64,000 bases of DNA from Spirochaetia bacterium (lineage in GTDB: Bacteria > Spirochaetota > Spirochaetia > Sphaerochaetales > Sphaerochaetaceae), in assembly GCA_022482625.1 (NCBI GenBank), contig JAKVOU010000001.1, positions 2,652,784 to 2,716,783 on the forward strand, read 5' to 3'. Under the pieces are notes generated by a model. That model did not search any database. It had not been told where the DNA came from and saw nothing but the letters and a program-made list of their open reading frames with translations. Shown here in pieces: positions 46,918-56,307 of this stretch. The translations under genes and the position numbers were made by a program. Numbering within the stretch: position 1 is the stretch's first letter; each line of letters starts with the position of its first letter.

Positions 46918-47448
46918 GTAACAGTGCCTACGGAGAGGACAAGTAGGAATATCTCTTTTGATTTGTATCTATTGTAAAAAGACAAGTCTATCAAAGAGTT
47001 TGTTTATAACAGGTAGCAAAAACAGGAAGGGGTATAAGAAACAAAGGAAAGCACCTTATCTGAGCAGGTGTTCCTCAGCCATGTGCGCACAGACCGTAAA
47101 GGTGGCATGATGCGACCGTTTTTCTTTCTCTTGCAACTATGCATCAATTATGAATATTCATTCAGGCAGCCGTGAGGTTTGCAAAAAACTCTTTAATATC
47201 AAGAATAAACATGTTTTTAGGTTGACAAATGCGTATTTTCTGAAGAATAATTGTTTGTATCCATATTTTTTATATTTATATACAATATTATGTGAGCTTT
47301 TTTTTCCCCGAAAGAAACTTTTCCAATAAAGCTGGAAAAATAGGAAAAAGCAAGTGGGATTTTTAGTTGCTGGTTGAACAGTCAATAAAAAAAGTCAAAT
47401 ACAAAAGGGGGAGCAATAAAAAGTAAATAGTTGATGATTACCTAGCTG
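46918..47448. other. Gene-poor interval before the lipoprotein gene
   Basis: The 531 bp carry no convincing gene. The open frames are short and lack ribosome binding sites. The GGGGGAG near 47408 is not followed by a coding frame. Confidence 0.45.
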
Positions 47449-47619
47449 ATGGTGGCTTACCGGAAGATGAAAGCGACGAAAAGAATGGATAAGTCCATCA
47501 TAGCTATGACATGCAAGCTGACGACGGTTATCTTTGCAATCTTGAACAGCAGGCGCCCATTCGATGAATCCCTAATGGTAAGGAAAGTCGAAAGATCACT
47601 GATACGGAGGAGGTCATAG
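47449..47619 (+). pseudogene. IS110-type transposase C-terminal remnant
   Basis: The 56-residue frame (MVAYRKMKATKRMDKSIIAM, then TCKLTTVIFAILNSRRPFDE) looks like the last segment of IS110/IS116 transposases, where a basic helix precedes KL-ilyailk-R-PFD. All other parts of the element are gone. It lies about 90 bp before the lipoprotein gene. Confidence 0.45.
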
Positions 47620-47870
47620 GAACCCGAAAGTGGAGTACTCCTATGCAGGGAAAACAAGCAGAGTTTGATAGTTTCCGTAGAAACTATTGACTTTTTATAG
47701 GGGGAACAAAATGAATAAGAAATTGGTAGGTATCGGGCTGTTGCTTATCACTTTGACAGTCTTTATGAGTTGCGACTTATTTTTTGATTCTACTCGTCCT
47801 AAATCAGTAGTATCAATTAGCATAAAAAAACTTCCTGATAAAATTGAATACTTATCTTCAGAAAAATTTG

Positions 47871-49337
47871 GGGTCATGCATAAAGTTTGGGGGATTTTGA
47901 ATAGCGTTTGGTATCCTTCCTGCTCGCATCCATGATCTTGAGGAAGAAGTACTCGTCATCCCTGTAGCCGTAGGCCTTCCTCCTTACTGTCTTGATCAGG
48001 TTGTTGGTACCTTCGACCTTCCCTGTCGAAATCCTGAAGGTCGCATGGGCGATGATGCCCTCGAAGTGGTTCGACAGCAGCCTCGAGAACCAGCGGAAAT
48101 GCCTGTTGCCGGTAGCATCGCACAGGTCCATGATTTCCCACATCTCCCTTGCCATCAGGGCCTCGTCCGTAAGCGTATAGGCATGGGCAAGCTTCTCCTT
48201 GACGATGTCGGCGGTGAGCAGGAGCGCGTTGCTTTCCAGCAGCTGCCTGTATTTCTCCTGCCTGCCCCCCGCCAGCTTCACCCCGGTGCCGCCGAACAAG
48301 GTACCTGCCTTGCCCCGCATCTTGCCTTCCGCGGCCTCCCTGTCGCGCTTCTCCAGCGTGGCCCTTGATGCGGTAAGGATATATCTGGTCTTCTTGAGCA
48401 TCCTCGCGCCTTCCTTGTCACCTTCGGCAAGCAGCCTCCGCTGCTCGTCCTTCCTGACCGCCGAGATGAGCTTGTCGGAAAGGTTCCTGCGGATGTGGAA
48501 ATGGTCGAACACGACCTGTATGTGCCTGCATCTTTCCTCGAACACCTCCTGGAAGTCGGAGTTCATGTCGCATGCCACCGCCTCTACGCCGTCCATCCAC
48601 TCCTCCCCGACGAAGTCGATGAAGTCATGCACCGTCTGCTTCTTCCTTCCCCTTGCGATGAAGAGCACATGCCCCGTGTCCAGGTCGATGAAGATGACCG
48701 CATACCGGTGCCCCGCATGGAGGAGGAACTCATCCACCCCCACATGCCGCGCCTGCCTTCCCGGCTTCCTGAGGCGGGTTCCCCCTTGGGTGTAGCGGTC
48801 CCTGAGGCGCTGCAGGTCTATGTCCTTGACCGTGTTGCGCCCGAGCCCGGTGAGCATGGCAACCTCGGTGTTCGTGAGGCCATGGGCAAGCAGGTCCCGC
48901 GCATACTGCTCCAGGGCCCTCGTCATCCGGTGCCGCTCCGACTTGAACGGGACCTGCTGCATGCTGTATGCATGGCATGCCGGACAGACATAGCGACGGC
49001 GGACGAAGCTGAGGGCGGTAAGGCTCCGCCCGAAGGCAAGGTGCCTGAGCCTCGTGGCATAGGCATCGTGGACATGCAGCCGTGCCCCGCATCGGGGGCA
49101 TGCCGGGCTTTCCTCCCTGGCAAGGGTCCCCTCGATGAGGTACATGGGGCGGCCTGTGGCTGTCTGGACGGCTTTTGTCCCGGTATTGGAAAACCCTTCC
49201 AGTCCGGAAGGTATTCTGATATAGTCATTCATGAGAGGGTTCCTTTTCTTGTGGTTGTAGATAACCGAACAATACAAGGAATTCCTCTCATTTTTCAATT
49301 CCCTGTATGCTTATCCCCCAAAAAAAGTGAATGAGCC
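47871..49337 (-). mobile_element. ISL3-family element with 8-bp target duplication
   Basis: The 1467-bp element has inverted ends GGGTCATGCATAAAGTTTGG and GGCTCATTCACTTTTTTTGG (read inward), both continuing GGGAT. AAAATTTG lies at 47863-47870 and again at 49338-49345, an 8-bp duplication as expected for ISL3. It carries one intact transposase gene. The perfect duplication points to a recent insertion. Confidence 0.9.
47874..49232 (-). CDS. ISL3-family transposase
   Basis: ATG 49232 (MNDYIRIPSGLEGF) is preferred, nine bases after AAAAGGA; an in-frame ATG at 49298 lacks such a site. The 452-residue protein has an N-terminal zinc finger (CPRCGARLHVHDAYATR ... CPAC) and an HTH. The DDE core shows Asp in VGVDEFLL, Asp in VACDMNSDF and Glu in KVEGTNNLI. 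The stop codon lies inside the left inverted repeat. Confidence 0.9.
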   Translation of the reverse strand: MNDYIRIPSGLEGFSNTGTKAVQTATGRPMYLIEGTLAREESPACPRCGARLHVHDAYATRLRHLAFGRSLTALSFVRRRYVCPACHAYSMQQVPFKSERHRMTRALEQYARDLLAHGLTNTEVAMLTGLGRNTVKDIDLQRLRDRYTQGGTRLRKPGRQARHVGVDEFLLHAGHRYAVIFIDLDTGHVLFIARGRKKQTVHDFIDFVGEEWMDGVEAVACDMNSDFQEVFEERCRHIQVVFDHFHIRRNLSDKLISAVRKDEQRRLLAEGDKEGARMLKKTRYILTASRATLEKRDREAAEGKMRGKAGTLFGGTGVKLAGGRQEKYRQLLESNALLLTADIVKEKLAHAYTLTDEALMAREMWEIMDLCDATGNRHFRWFSRLLSNHFEGIIAHATFRISTGKVEGTNNLIKTVRRKAYGYRDDEYFFLKIMDASRKDTKRYSKSPKLYA

Positions 49338-51415
49338 AAAATTTGACTCAAGTGGAATGGCAGTATTACTTACTTATTCAGATAATTCAACGGAAGTGTC
49401 CGACTCATTCATAACCAGTCCTGCTGATAATTCATCATTGAGTTCATATGATGATGGAGTCGTACCTATAAAGGTTTACACGCCTGATATGAAAGTGTCT
49501 ACTTCATTTAATATTCTGATTACCGATACCACGTCATATGATAGTGAAAATTTACTTTATGCCACAGCAGTTGAGAACACAGACTATAAAAAAAGCATGA
49601 TATCTGGTGGCGATAACAGATTTTCATACTACATATTCAAGATTGGGAGCATAAAAAACTTATTGCTTGATGATCCCCAATTTTTTTATCACGGAGGAGG
49701 CTCACAGTCTCTGACCGATATATCAAGCATTACATCTTCAGAGGCCATTGAAACAACCACCGAGCAAGCTATCCAAAAGACATTGTCCTGGGAAAATGAA
49801 AGTTCACATTCAGTTTCACTTGATACAAAAATCAAGTATCCGGAGGTTGCTGAAATTGGAATTGATTTGTGTTGGGAGAATTCTCAGAAAACAGGAGTAG
49901 AAAAAGTAACGTCTTGGAGTGAATCATTTACAAGTAGTTATGAATACTCCGTTACAAAATCACAATCTAAAACAAACGGCTTCACTGACTCATCGGCGAC
50001 AGGATGGTGGCTTGTGGGCTTTAGAGGAAATGTAGATGTATATGCAGTCGTTGTCATGGATAATGAAACTGAAGAAAAATATGTATCAACTTACTCTGCT
50101 GTTAAAGACACTTTCTATACTCAGGAATTCTTAGGTGATAAAACTGATGTTCTGATATCTGACAATTTTGATACAGATACAAGTCTATCATTTGATTTGA
50201 GCATACTGGACTCGCTGAAGCCGATAGACTCTGATCCTACATCAATCGGATCTGATATTATCGTTTTCTATGAAGATACGGGAGCTCTGGTCGTAGATTT
50301 ATCAGAGACAGGATCTGATTTGGATGAGCTTGATTCTAATGAATTTAAAGATGGTGTCCTTTCTATCAATCCTGACTATTGGGGACTGGATTGTCATTCT
50401 ATTGAAATAATTGGCAACAACACGACTGAAAATCAGTCAACACTAAGTGATTTGGCTATTCAATTTGCTGGAGAATGGGATTCTGGTATCAAGATTATCT
50501 TAACTGATTTCGCAGCTACAGCTCCTGATGGGAAATCAGAATTTGATTTTTCAAAGTTGACAAATTGTACAGATCCCATAGATATCTATACGTATAGCGA
50601 AGTTTATCTTGGAGGAGGAGATGGAAATAGTTCTCAATTTCCTGGAAAGGGAATAAATGCCGAAGGAAAAGATGTTGTATTGATTGCAACAGGAGAAAAT
50701 GATTCTCTTACCCTACAAGGGGGGAATGGATTGGATGGTTCTATAGACTCCGACGGTCAAGATGGTCAAATCTCAATTGTTGCTGACTCACTGACCTTGG
50801 AAGGTAGTATATCTCTATATGGTGGCGATGGCGGCAATGGAGGTAATGGAGCAAATGGGAAAAAGGGAGTTTCTTCTCCGGATAACGGCACAAGGACAGA
50901 TGGAAAACATGGTCATGATGGAGGGGACGGAGGAGCCGGTGCCCGTCCTGTGAACATTGAAAATACTTATCTGGACAATGCCAGTTTGATTTTGAAATCA
51001 GGCGATGGCGGTACCGGCGGCAATGGCGGTACCGGTGGTGCTGGTGGCGATAATTCTTGGTCTTTTGCTTTTGCTTTGGGATCAAGTGGCGGCAATGGAG
51101 GCGATGGCGGTAACGGTGGTGATACCTATTTTGCTGATTCTGGTTTGAACATTACACAGAAAATCAGTAGTACTATTACCCGTAACAATGGTAAAGTTGG
51201 CAATGGTGGTACTGGTGGCGCTGGTGGGACGAAAGGTAAGGTAAGTGCTCCTGTTGTAACAAATAATCCTCATAATGGTGCATCGGGAAAGGCCGGAACA
51301 TCAGAAGTGATTTTAAGAAAATAAGATACAAATATTTGATTTGCTGCATACTATCTCTGGCCGTCAATTCTGGCTAGGGACAGTATCGTATAAAAAAGAA
51401 AAGACAATTTCAGAG

Positions 51416-51528
51416 GACAACAGAAGTCATGCATTGGACAACATATCGAGCGATTTTTTCGATTGATCAAGTATGAAGAGACATACTCCAATACATATTC
51501 GAGGCAAAAATTTGAAACAAAACTCTGA
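51416..51528 (+). pseudogene. IS3/IS150-type OrfB remnant
   Basis: Read across two frames, the stretch gives SHALDNI, then ERFFRLIKYEETYSNTYSRQ. This matches the conserved RRALDNIFVERFFR-LKYEEIY region around the third catalytic residue of IS3-group OrfB. The frame break and early stop show that it is a relic. Confidence 0.55.
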
Positions 51529-52012
51529 CGAAGTATATCAAGTTTTATGGCACAAGAGATTTCAGATCTAAGAATACAAAGCATCTGCTGTTTCCTTTGA
51601 TTGTAGCAAGAGCAGATGCCAATAGGGACACTGCCCTCCAGCAGAGGAGAAAGCGATGACTTGCGCTTTTCAAGAATGTGGCTTGATGGCTGAATTCCTT
51701 ATACCTTCCTTCTCTACCTTCCCAGAATTATAGCGTACCGGCTATCCATCAAAGACAGGGGAATGTAATAAAAGCGTGTATCAGAAAGTAAAATAGTTAC
51801 AACTAAAAATTAGTACAGAATGACACCAGTGTTTTCAGTGAAAACACCAATGCCATTTTTAACTGCAGTAATATCAATATGAGTTTATTCTCAGTTAGCC
51901 ATTACTTATTATGTTTTCTCAATGAGCACTGACGTTGATTAGAGTTATTCCTAGCTACACTTCTGAGGCTCATTGCATGGAATATTCAAGAACCCTCTGT
52001 TTTGTTTATTAC
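51529..52012. other. Non-coding interval after the lipoprotein gene
   Basis: No gene is recognised. It contains the hairpin at 51829-51847 and probably more decayed IS sequence, which I cannot align. Confidence 0.4.
51829..51847. terminator. Hairpin downstream of the GH1 operon
   Basis: GTGTTTTC (51829-51836) and GAAAACAC (51840-51847) form a perfect 8-bp stem with a 3-nt loop. It lies 165 bp beyond the GH1 stop and could end that minus-strand transcript. Confidence 0.4.
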
Positions 52013-53221
52013 TCAGAAAGCATTACGCTTTGCTATTTCACCCAAATGGTAAGCACTTTTCTTCGGCGTCCGTACAAAAGTCTTCCTATTTACGGCAACA
52101 AGGCCAAAACGCATACGATAGCCACTGTTCCATTCAAAGTTGTCAATCAGACTCCAGTGGATATATCCCCTCAAGTCAATGCCGTCCTTGATGCAAGAAG
52201 CAAGCCCACTGACAACTTCATCAATAAATTCTATCCGTTCACTGTCATCAAAAGTACCGACTCCATTCTCAGTGACAATGACAGGAAGTCCGGTCTTGCT
52301 GACGGTTCTTCTTACACAATCTGCTACAGCAAACGGAGCAAACTCATATCCCATAGCAGTCAGCTTCTTGCCAGGAGGACAAGGGAAATCATGCTTGCTG
52401 ACCGGTGCATCAGGATTATGTCCGGCAGGAATATAATTGGTCGTATACGCCTGTACACCTACGTAATCATCACCCTTTGTCAATGCAAAGTAATGCCCTT
52501 CACAATTCTTTACGATACGTTGCTGGCATAGTTCTTCTTCAGTTCCATCAAATACCCAGTCAGTGACAGCGAGGCCAAGTCCGACCTTTACGTCCGGAAT
52601 ATTTTTTCTGATTGCTTCCCTTGCAAGTATATGAGCCTGGGACATGTGGGGCTCGACAATAGCTGCCACTTTGTCAGGTTCCATTGTCTTGATCGCCATG
52701 AAACCAGGATAGGTACGTCCATAACGATAACCAAGATTTGTATCCAGATCCGGCTGGTTGATCGTCATGGCATATGGGATAAGATCACCCAGTTCTGCTG
52801 TAACCAGATCACAATACTGACTGAACCGCTTAGGTGCATCTTTCCAAATCCAACCACCCTTACGGCTTACCCAGATAGGAAGCGTATGATGGCAGAATGT
52901 TACGATCGGCGTGACATTGTTGGCCTTGCAACATTCAAGCACCCTTCTGTAATGCTGTAGTTCTGCATAGCTGATCTCCCCGTCTTCCGGTTCAATGCGT
53001 GCCCATTCGATACCGAAACGGAACGTGTTGAGCCCAAAAGAGGCGAGCATGGCAATATCTGCTGCATATCGATGATAATGATCAGTGGAATCTCCACACT
53101 TATCTTCACATGGGCTATCATAACGACGTTCAAATTCCCACCAGTCAGAAAAACGGTTACCTCCTTCTACTTGATATGCAGAGGTGGCAGCACCCCAAAG
53201 AAAACCTTTTGGAAAGTCCAT
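52013..53221 (-). CDS. GH1 glycosidase with Gln in place of the acid/base Glu
   Basis: This 402-residue cytoplasmic (beta/alpha)8 enzyme starts FPKGFLWGAATSAYQVEGG (Gln in YQVEGG present). The acid/base motif reads TINQP, with codon CAG at 52754-52756 (Gln156), instead of T-x-NEP. The nucleophile motif IVTENG (Glu318) and the substrate-binding DNFEW are kept. Plant myrosinases have the same Glu-to-Gln change and hydrolyse thioglucosides. It ends a sugar-uptake operon, so its substrate is probably the imported glycoside. The family call is firm; the myrosinase-like activity is inference. Confidence 0.85.
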   Translation of the reverse strand: MDFPKGFLWGAATSAYQVEGGNRFSDWWEFERRYDSPCEDKCGDSTDHYHRYAADIAMLASFGLNTFRFGIEWARIEPEDGEISYAELQHYRRVLECCKANNVTPIVTFCHHTLPIWVSRKGGWIWKDAPKRFSQYCDLVTAELGDLIPYAMTINQPDLDTNLGYRYGRTYPGFMAIKTMEPDKVAAIVEPHMSQAHILAREAIRKNIPDVKVGLGLAVTDWVFDGTEEELCQQRIVKNCEGHYFALTKGDDYVGVQAYTTNYIPAGHNPDAPVSKHDFPCPPGKKLTAMGYEFAPFAVADCVRRTVSKTGLPVIVTENGVGTFDDSERIEFIDEVVSGLASCIKDGIDLRGYIHWSLIDNFEWNSGYRMRFGLVAVNRKTFVRTPKKSAYHLGEIAKRNAF

Positions 53222-53242
53222 GTTATACTCCTGTATTATTTT

Positions 53243-54082
53243 TCAGCCTTTGACAGCACCGGCAATGGCGCCGCTTTCAAAAGCTCTTTGAGTGCATAAG
53301 AAAAAAATCAACGGAGGCAGCAACAGCAACATTGCTCCTGCAGCCTGCACCGTGATATGCTCACCATAGCCGCCTCCGGCATTTGCAAGAACAGCCGTAA
53401 GGGGACGGTATTGTGAATCCGGGATGACGATAAGTGCTCTGAGCAGATCGTTCCAGACCCAAAGAAAATCGAATATTGCAAGCGAGACCATACTTGAGGC
53501 AGACAGAGGAAGTACAATCCTCAGATAAGTCTTGAATATACCAGCTCCATCAATCTTTGCAGCATATATCAATTCCTTGGGAATGCTTGACATGAAAGCA
53601 CCTAGCAGGAAAATTCCGAACGGGAGTGTAGCTGCAGTATGACTCATCCATATCCCTGGAAAGGTATTTTGTAAATGTACGCTTTTCAGAATGATGAGCG
53701 TCGGTGCAAGCGTAATCTCTGCAGGTATGATGATCAGGGCAGCAATGTATTCATATAGTTTCTTCCTATGTGGTACGGAAGTGAAGAACAGTGCATATGC
53801 AGCAATGGAAGAAAAGAAGAGCACAAAGAAAACAGTCGGGAAGGTGATGAAAACGCTGTTCTTGAAACCTTGCAGGAATTTTCTTTGGCTGACCATTGCC
53901 CTATAGTTATCCATGGTGAATTTGTGCTCTGACAATGCATGCCACCAACCGGAACTGGCTGCATTGCTGAAAGGACGGAATGAATTCACAAATACTCCGC
54001 AGAGAGGAAGTACCCAGATCAGAATGAGCGAAACAATGACTACTGCCTTAACTATAGCAGAAACAGAGTATTTCTTATCCAT
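53243..54082 (-). CDS. Carbohydrate ABC transporter permease, MalG type
   Basis: This 279-residue inner-membrane protein has six transmembrane helices and the cytoplasmic EAA loop (ELIYAAKIDGAGIFKTYLRI). It belongs to the CUT1 sugar importers. It overlaps the upstream permease gene by one base and precedes the GH1 gene. No ATPase gene is in the operon, so a shared MsmK-type ATPase would be needed. Confidence 0.9.
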   Translation of the reverse strand: MDKKYSVSAIVKAVVIVSLILIWVLPLCGVFVNSFRPFSNAASSGWWHALSEHKFTMDNYRAMVSQRKFLQGFKNSVFITFPTVFFVLFFSSIAAYALFFTSVPHRKKLYEYIAALIIIPAEITLAPTLIILKSVHLQNTFPGIWMSHTAATLPFGIFLLGAFMSSIPKELIYAAKIDGAGIFKTYLRIVLPLSASSMVSLAIFDFLWVWNDLLRALIVIPDSQYRPLTAVLANAGGGYGEHITVQAAGAMLLLLPPLIFFLCTQRAFESGAIAGAVKG

Positions 54083-54984
54083 TATGCTTCCTCTCTTGTG
54101 GCGACTCGGCTGATGTAGTAAATCATCACGATGAAAAAAGCCATAATGGAAACAACTGCAGCTCCGTAATGCGGAGACGAGAAAATAAACGTCTGTTTGT
54201 AGAAAAGCAATGCCAGTGTCTGGCTTTTATTGGCCGGCCCTCCATCTGTGAGTACGAAGACGATATCAAAAACCTTCAGGACCTGTACCAGTTCAGTCAC
54301 GACAAGAAATGAAAACTGCGGCCTTATGGCAGGAAGTGTGATATGCCAGAAACTCTGTCTGTTGTTGGCACCATCTATGCTTGCTGCTTCCAGAAGTTCT
54401 GTGGGGACATGTTCCAACGCTGCTGCCAGAATAATGAGCGCCATGCCCATTTGGCTCCATATCCAGATGAAAACCAAAGCGATATTGACAGTCTTGGGGT
54501 TCCCCAACCATGAAACGGATGCGTGCAACAGGGCGGCAAGCAATCCTACGTTCGGGTTCGGAGTAAACACAAACATCCAGATGATTGCAGTAGAAGTACC
54601 TGAAATGACAAGAGGAATAAAGAAAATGCCTCTAAACAACTTCCGGTGCTTGTACTGTTGTGTAAGGAGGGCTACACAGAATCCTAGGCAGATAACTACA
54701 GGAACACCAAGTAGCAGCCATTGTAACGATGTAATGATTGCTCCCTCACTTGAAAACCCTTTCCATGAGAAGAAGTTTTTATCATGGAAAAGCCTGCTAT
54801 AGTTTGCAAGTCCGACAAAAGAGCCTATGTTGAATCCCTTCCCGTCACTCAGACTCAATATGATGGTCATGCATGCGGGAAGGAGGAGAAAGAAAAAAAT
54901 AAGCAGAAGAGCAGGTAGCAGCAAGAGCAAGCCCGATATGCTTTCGTTCTGTCTGTGATGATGCCGAATCTGTCTGCTTTTCAT
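54082..54984 (-). CDS. Carbohydrate ABC transporter permease, MalF type
   Basis: ATG 54984 (MKSRQIRHHH) is chosen, eight bases after AAGAAGG; the frame is open to 55002. The protein has about 300 residues, six helices and the EAA loop ELLEAASIDGANNRQSFWHI. It forms the channel with the MalG-type partner. A 15-bp gap separates it from the binding-protein gene. Confidence 0.9.
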   Translation of the reverse strand: MKSRQIRHHHRQNESISGLLLLLPALLLIFFFLLLPACMTIILSLSDGKGFNIGSFVGLANYSRLFHDKNFFSWKGFSSEGAIITSLQWLLLGVPVVICLGFCVALLTQQYKHRKLFRGIFFIPLVISGTSTAIIWMFVFTPNPNVGLLAALLHASVSWLGNPKTVNIALVFIWIWSQMGMALIILAAALEHVPTELLEAASIDGANNRQSFWHITLPAIRPQFSFLVVTELVQVLKVFDIVFVLTDGGPANKSQTLALLFYKQTFIFSSPHYGAAVVSIMAFFIVMIYYISRVATREEA

Positions 54985-54998
54985 GCTTATACCTTCTT

Positions 54999-56258
54999 TC
55001 AATTTTTTCCGAAATTTTTCTGCATATCATCAAGCAGGGAAGGAATATCTTCCGGGTTGAGAATTGCAGCCTGCAAGGCACTTACCAAAGCAGCATTTTC
55101 TTCATTGCCGATAGATGCAGTAATAGCAGGTATGATGGCTGAAGAAGCAAGCATGTCCATGGTTTTCTTTGTCAGAAAAGCACTGTACAGGTCACTGCTT
55201 ACATGTCTGTTCGGTACCACATATCCTGACGGTGCAAACTGAGCTTGCCCGTCCTCACTGGCTAGGAATGAAATCAGCTGCAGTGTTTCTGCATCATCTG
55301 TCAAAGCGAGTGCCACATCGGCATTTGCAATGGCAAGACCTTTTCCTGCATCGGTACCTGGGAACAAGGTGTAGTCTATATCCTTACCCTCGACAAGGCT
55401 GTCATTTACAGCGCTTTCTGCAATCCCTGCTACCCAGCTGCCGCTTGAAATAACAGTTGCTGATGCATTTGTTCCGAATACGTTGGCAATTCCGTCGACG
55501 AGATCGGTTCCGAGACCTGCCATTTTTCCGCCGGCAATATAGTTGTCACCGTAGAAAACAGCAACTTTCCGGAATGCGTCCACAACCGTAGGATCGTTCC
55601 ATGCAATATCCTTTGCAAGGAAACCAAGATACTTGTCATGCCCGTTGGTTGCTGCATAGATAGAAGTGAAAAGTTGAGGAATGGTCCATGAAGCTTTGCC
55701 TATCGCACTTACGATATAATTTTTCTTTGCAGCTTCGCTGTCGGCATAGGAAATGAAAGAGTCCCATGAAGAGAAGTCACTTTCTTGTGCCTTTTTAGGA
55801 TTGAACCAGAGCAGATTGAGTACGTTTGTCCTGACAGGAACTGCATAAATATTGCCATTTGAACTGAACTGACTTGTCCAATCAGTTCCAAAATCAGTTT
55901 CAAGCTCGTCTCCAATTGAATTAAGGCTTACTGCATTACCTTCCTTGACTAGGTCTGTATACCCAGTTGCACCTCCGAGAATGACAATGTTCGGTGGATC
56001 TCCTGCAGCTAACCTCGGTCCAAGGATAGGCATCGGGTCCGCAACACCTTCGTAAAGAACTTCAATACCTGTAGTTGTCCTGAACTTGTCAAGCACTTTC
56101 TCAAATGCCTGTTCCTCACTGGCACTCCAAGGTCCGAGAATCTTGAGAGTTTTTGTCTCTGTGGCATCTTCGGTCGTACCATTGGCAAAGACCATACCAC
56201 AGTTCAGCATAACAAGCATGGCACATATTGCAACCATTTTTGTCTTGTATCCCTTCAT
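54999..56258 (-). CDS. Extracellular sugar-binding protein of the ABC importer
   Basis: The start is placed at MKGYKTKMVAICAML (56258), eleven bases after GGAGG; an ATG at 56276 has no ribosome binding site. The signal peptide ends around VFANG and the mature protein has about 395 residues. The fold is that of family 1 solute-binding proteins (LKILGPWSASEEQAFEKVLD, LAAGDPPNIVILGG). A cysteine sits in the signal region (LNCG), but the lipobox is poor. Together with the two permeases and GH1 it points to a beta-glycoside or related ligand. Confidence 0.88.
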   Translation of the reverse strand: MKGYKTKMVAICAMLVMLNCGMVFANGTTEDATETKTLKILGPWSASEEQAFEKVLDKFRTTTGIEVLYEGVADPMPILGPRLAAGDPPNIVILGGATGYTDLVKEGNAVSLNSIGDELETDFGTDWTSQFSSNGNIYAVPVRTNVLNLLWFNPKKAQESDFSSWDSFISYADSEAAKKNYIVSAIGKASWTIPQLFTSIYAATNGHDKYLGFLAKDIAWNDPTVVDAFRKVAVFYGDNYIAGGKMAGLGTDLVDGIANVFGTNASATVISSGSWVAGIAESAVNDSLVEGKDIDYTLFPGTDAGKGLAIANADVALALTDDAETLQLISFLASEDGQAQFAPSGYVVPNRHVSSDLYSAFLTKKTMDMLASSAIIPAITASIGNEENAALVSALQAAILNPEDIPSLLDDMQKNFGKN

Positions 56259-56288
56259 TTCTTTCGTAGCCTCCATGATGCAAGTATT

Positions 56289-56307
56289 TATAAAGATAAT
56301 CTTTATA
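56289..56307. promoter_or_regulatory. Palindrome between lacI and the binding-protein gene
   Basis: TATAAAGAT-A-ATCTTTATA is a perfect 9-bp inverted repeat overlapping the end of the lacI gene. It could act as an RNA hairpin that sets different expression for the regulator and the abundant binding protein. A protein site is also possible. Confidence 0.4.

Larger units (their letters stand above)
47711..51324 (+). pseudogene. Large glycine-rich lipoprotein gene split by an ISL3 element
   Basis: The 5' part starts at ATG 47711 (AGGGGG upstream) with a lipoprotein signal whose lipobox is VFMSC, Cys21. At 47870 it is cut inside ...YLSSEKF. Removing the ISL3 element and one 8-bp repeat rejoins it in frame as SSEKFDSSGMAVLLTYSDNS. 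The restored protein has about 714 residues. It holds a bacterial Ig-like domain (about residues 30-100), a Ser/Thr-rich middle (ETTTEQAIQKTLSWENESSH) and a C-terminal Gly/Asn-rich region with GGNGG, GGDGG and GGTGG repeats. It was probably a surface lipoprotein and is now interrupted. Confidence 0.8.

Noticed and set aside
48495-49334. 279-residue plus-strand frame
   Set aside because: It is the antisense shadow of the ISL3 transposase.
50820-51240. Tandem repeat or CRISPR-like array in the GGN-rich region
   Set aside because: The repeats are coding Gly-rich units with irregular spacing and no constant DNA repeat or spacers.
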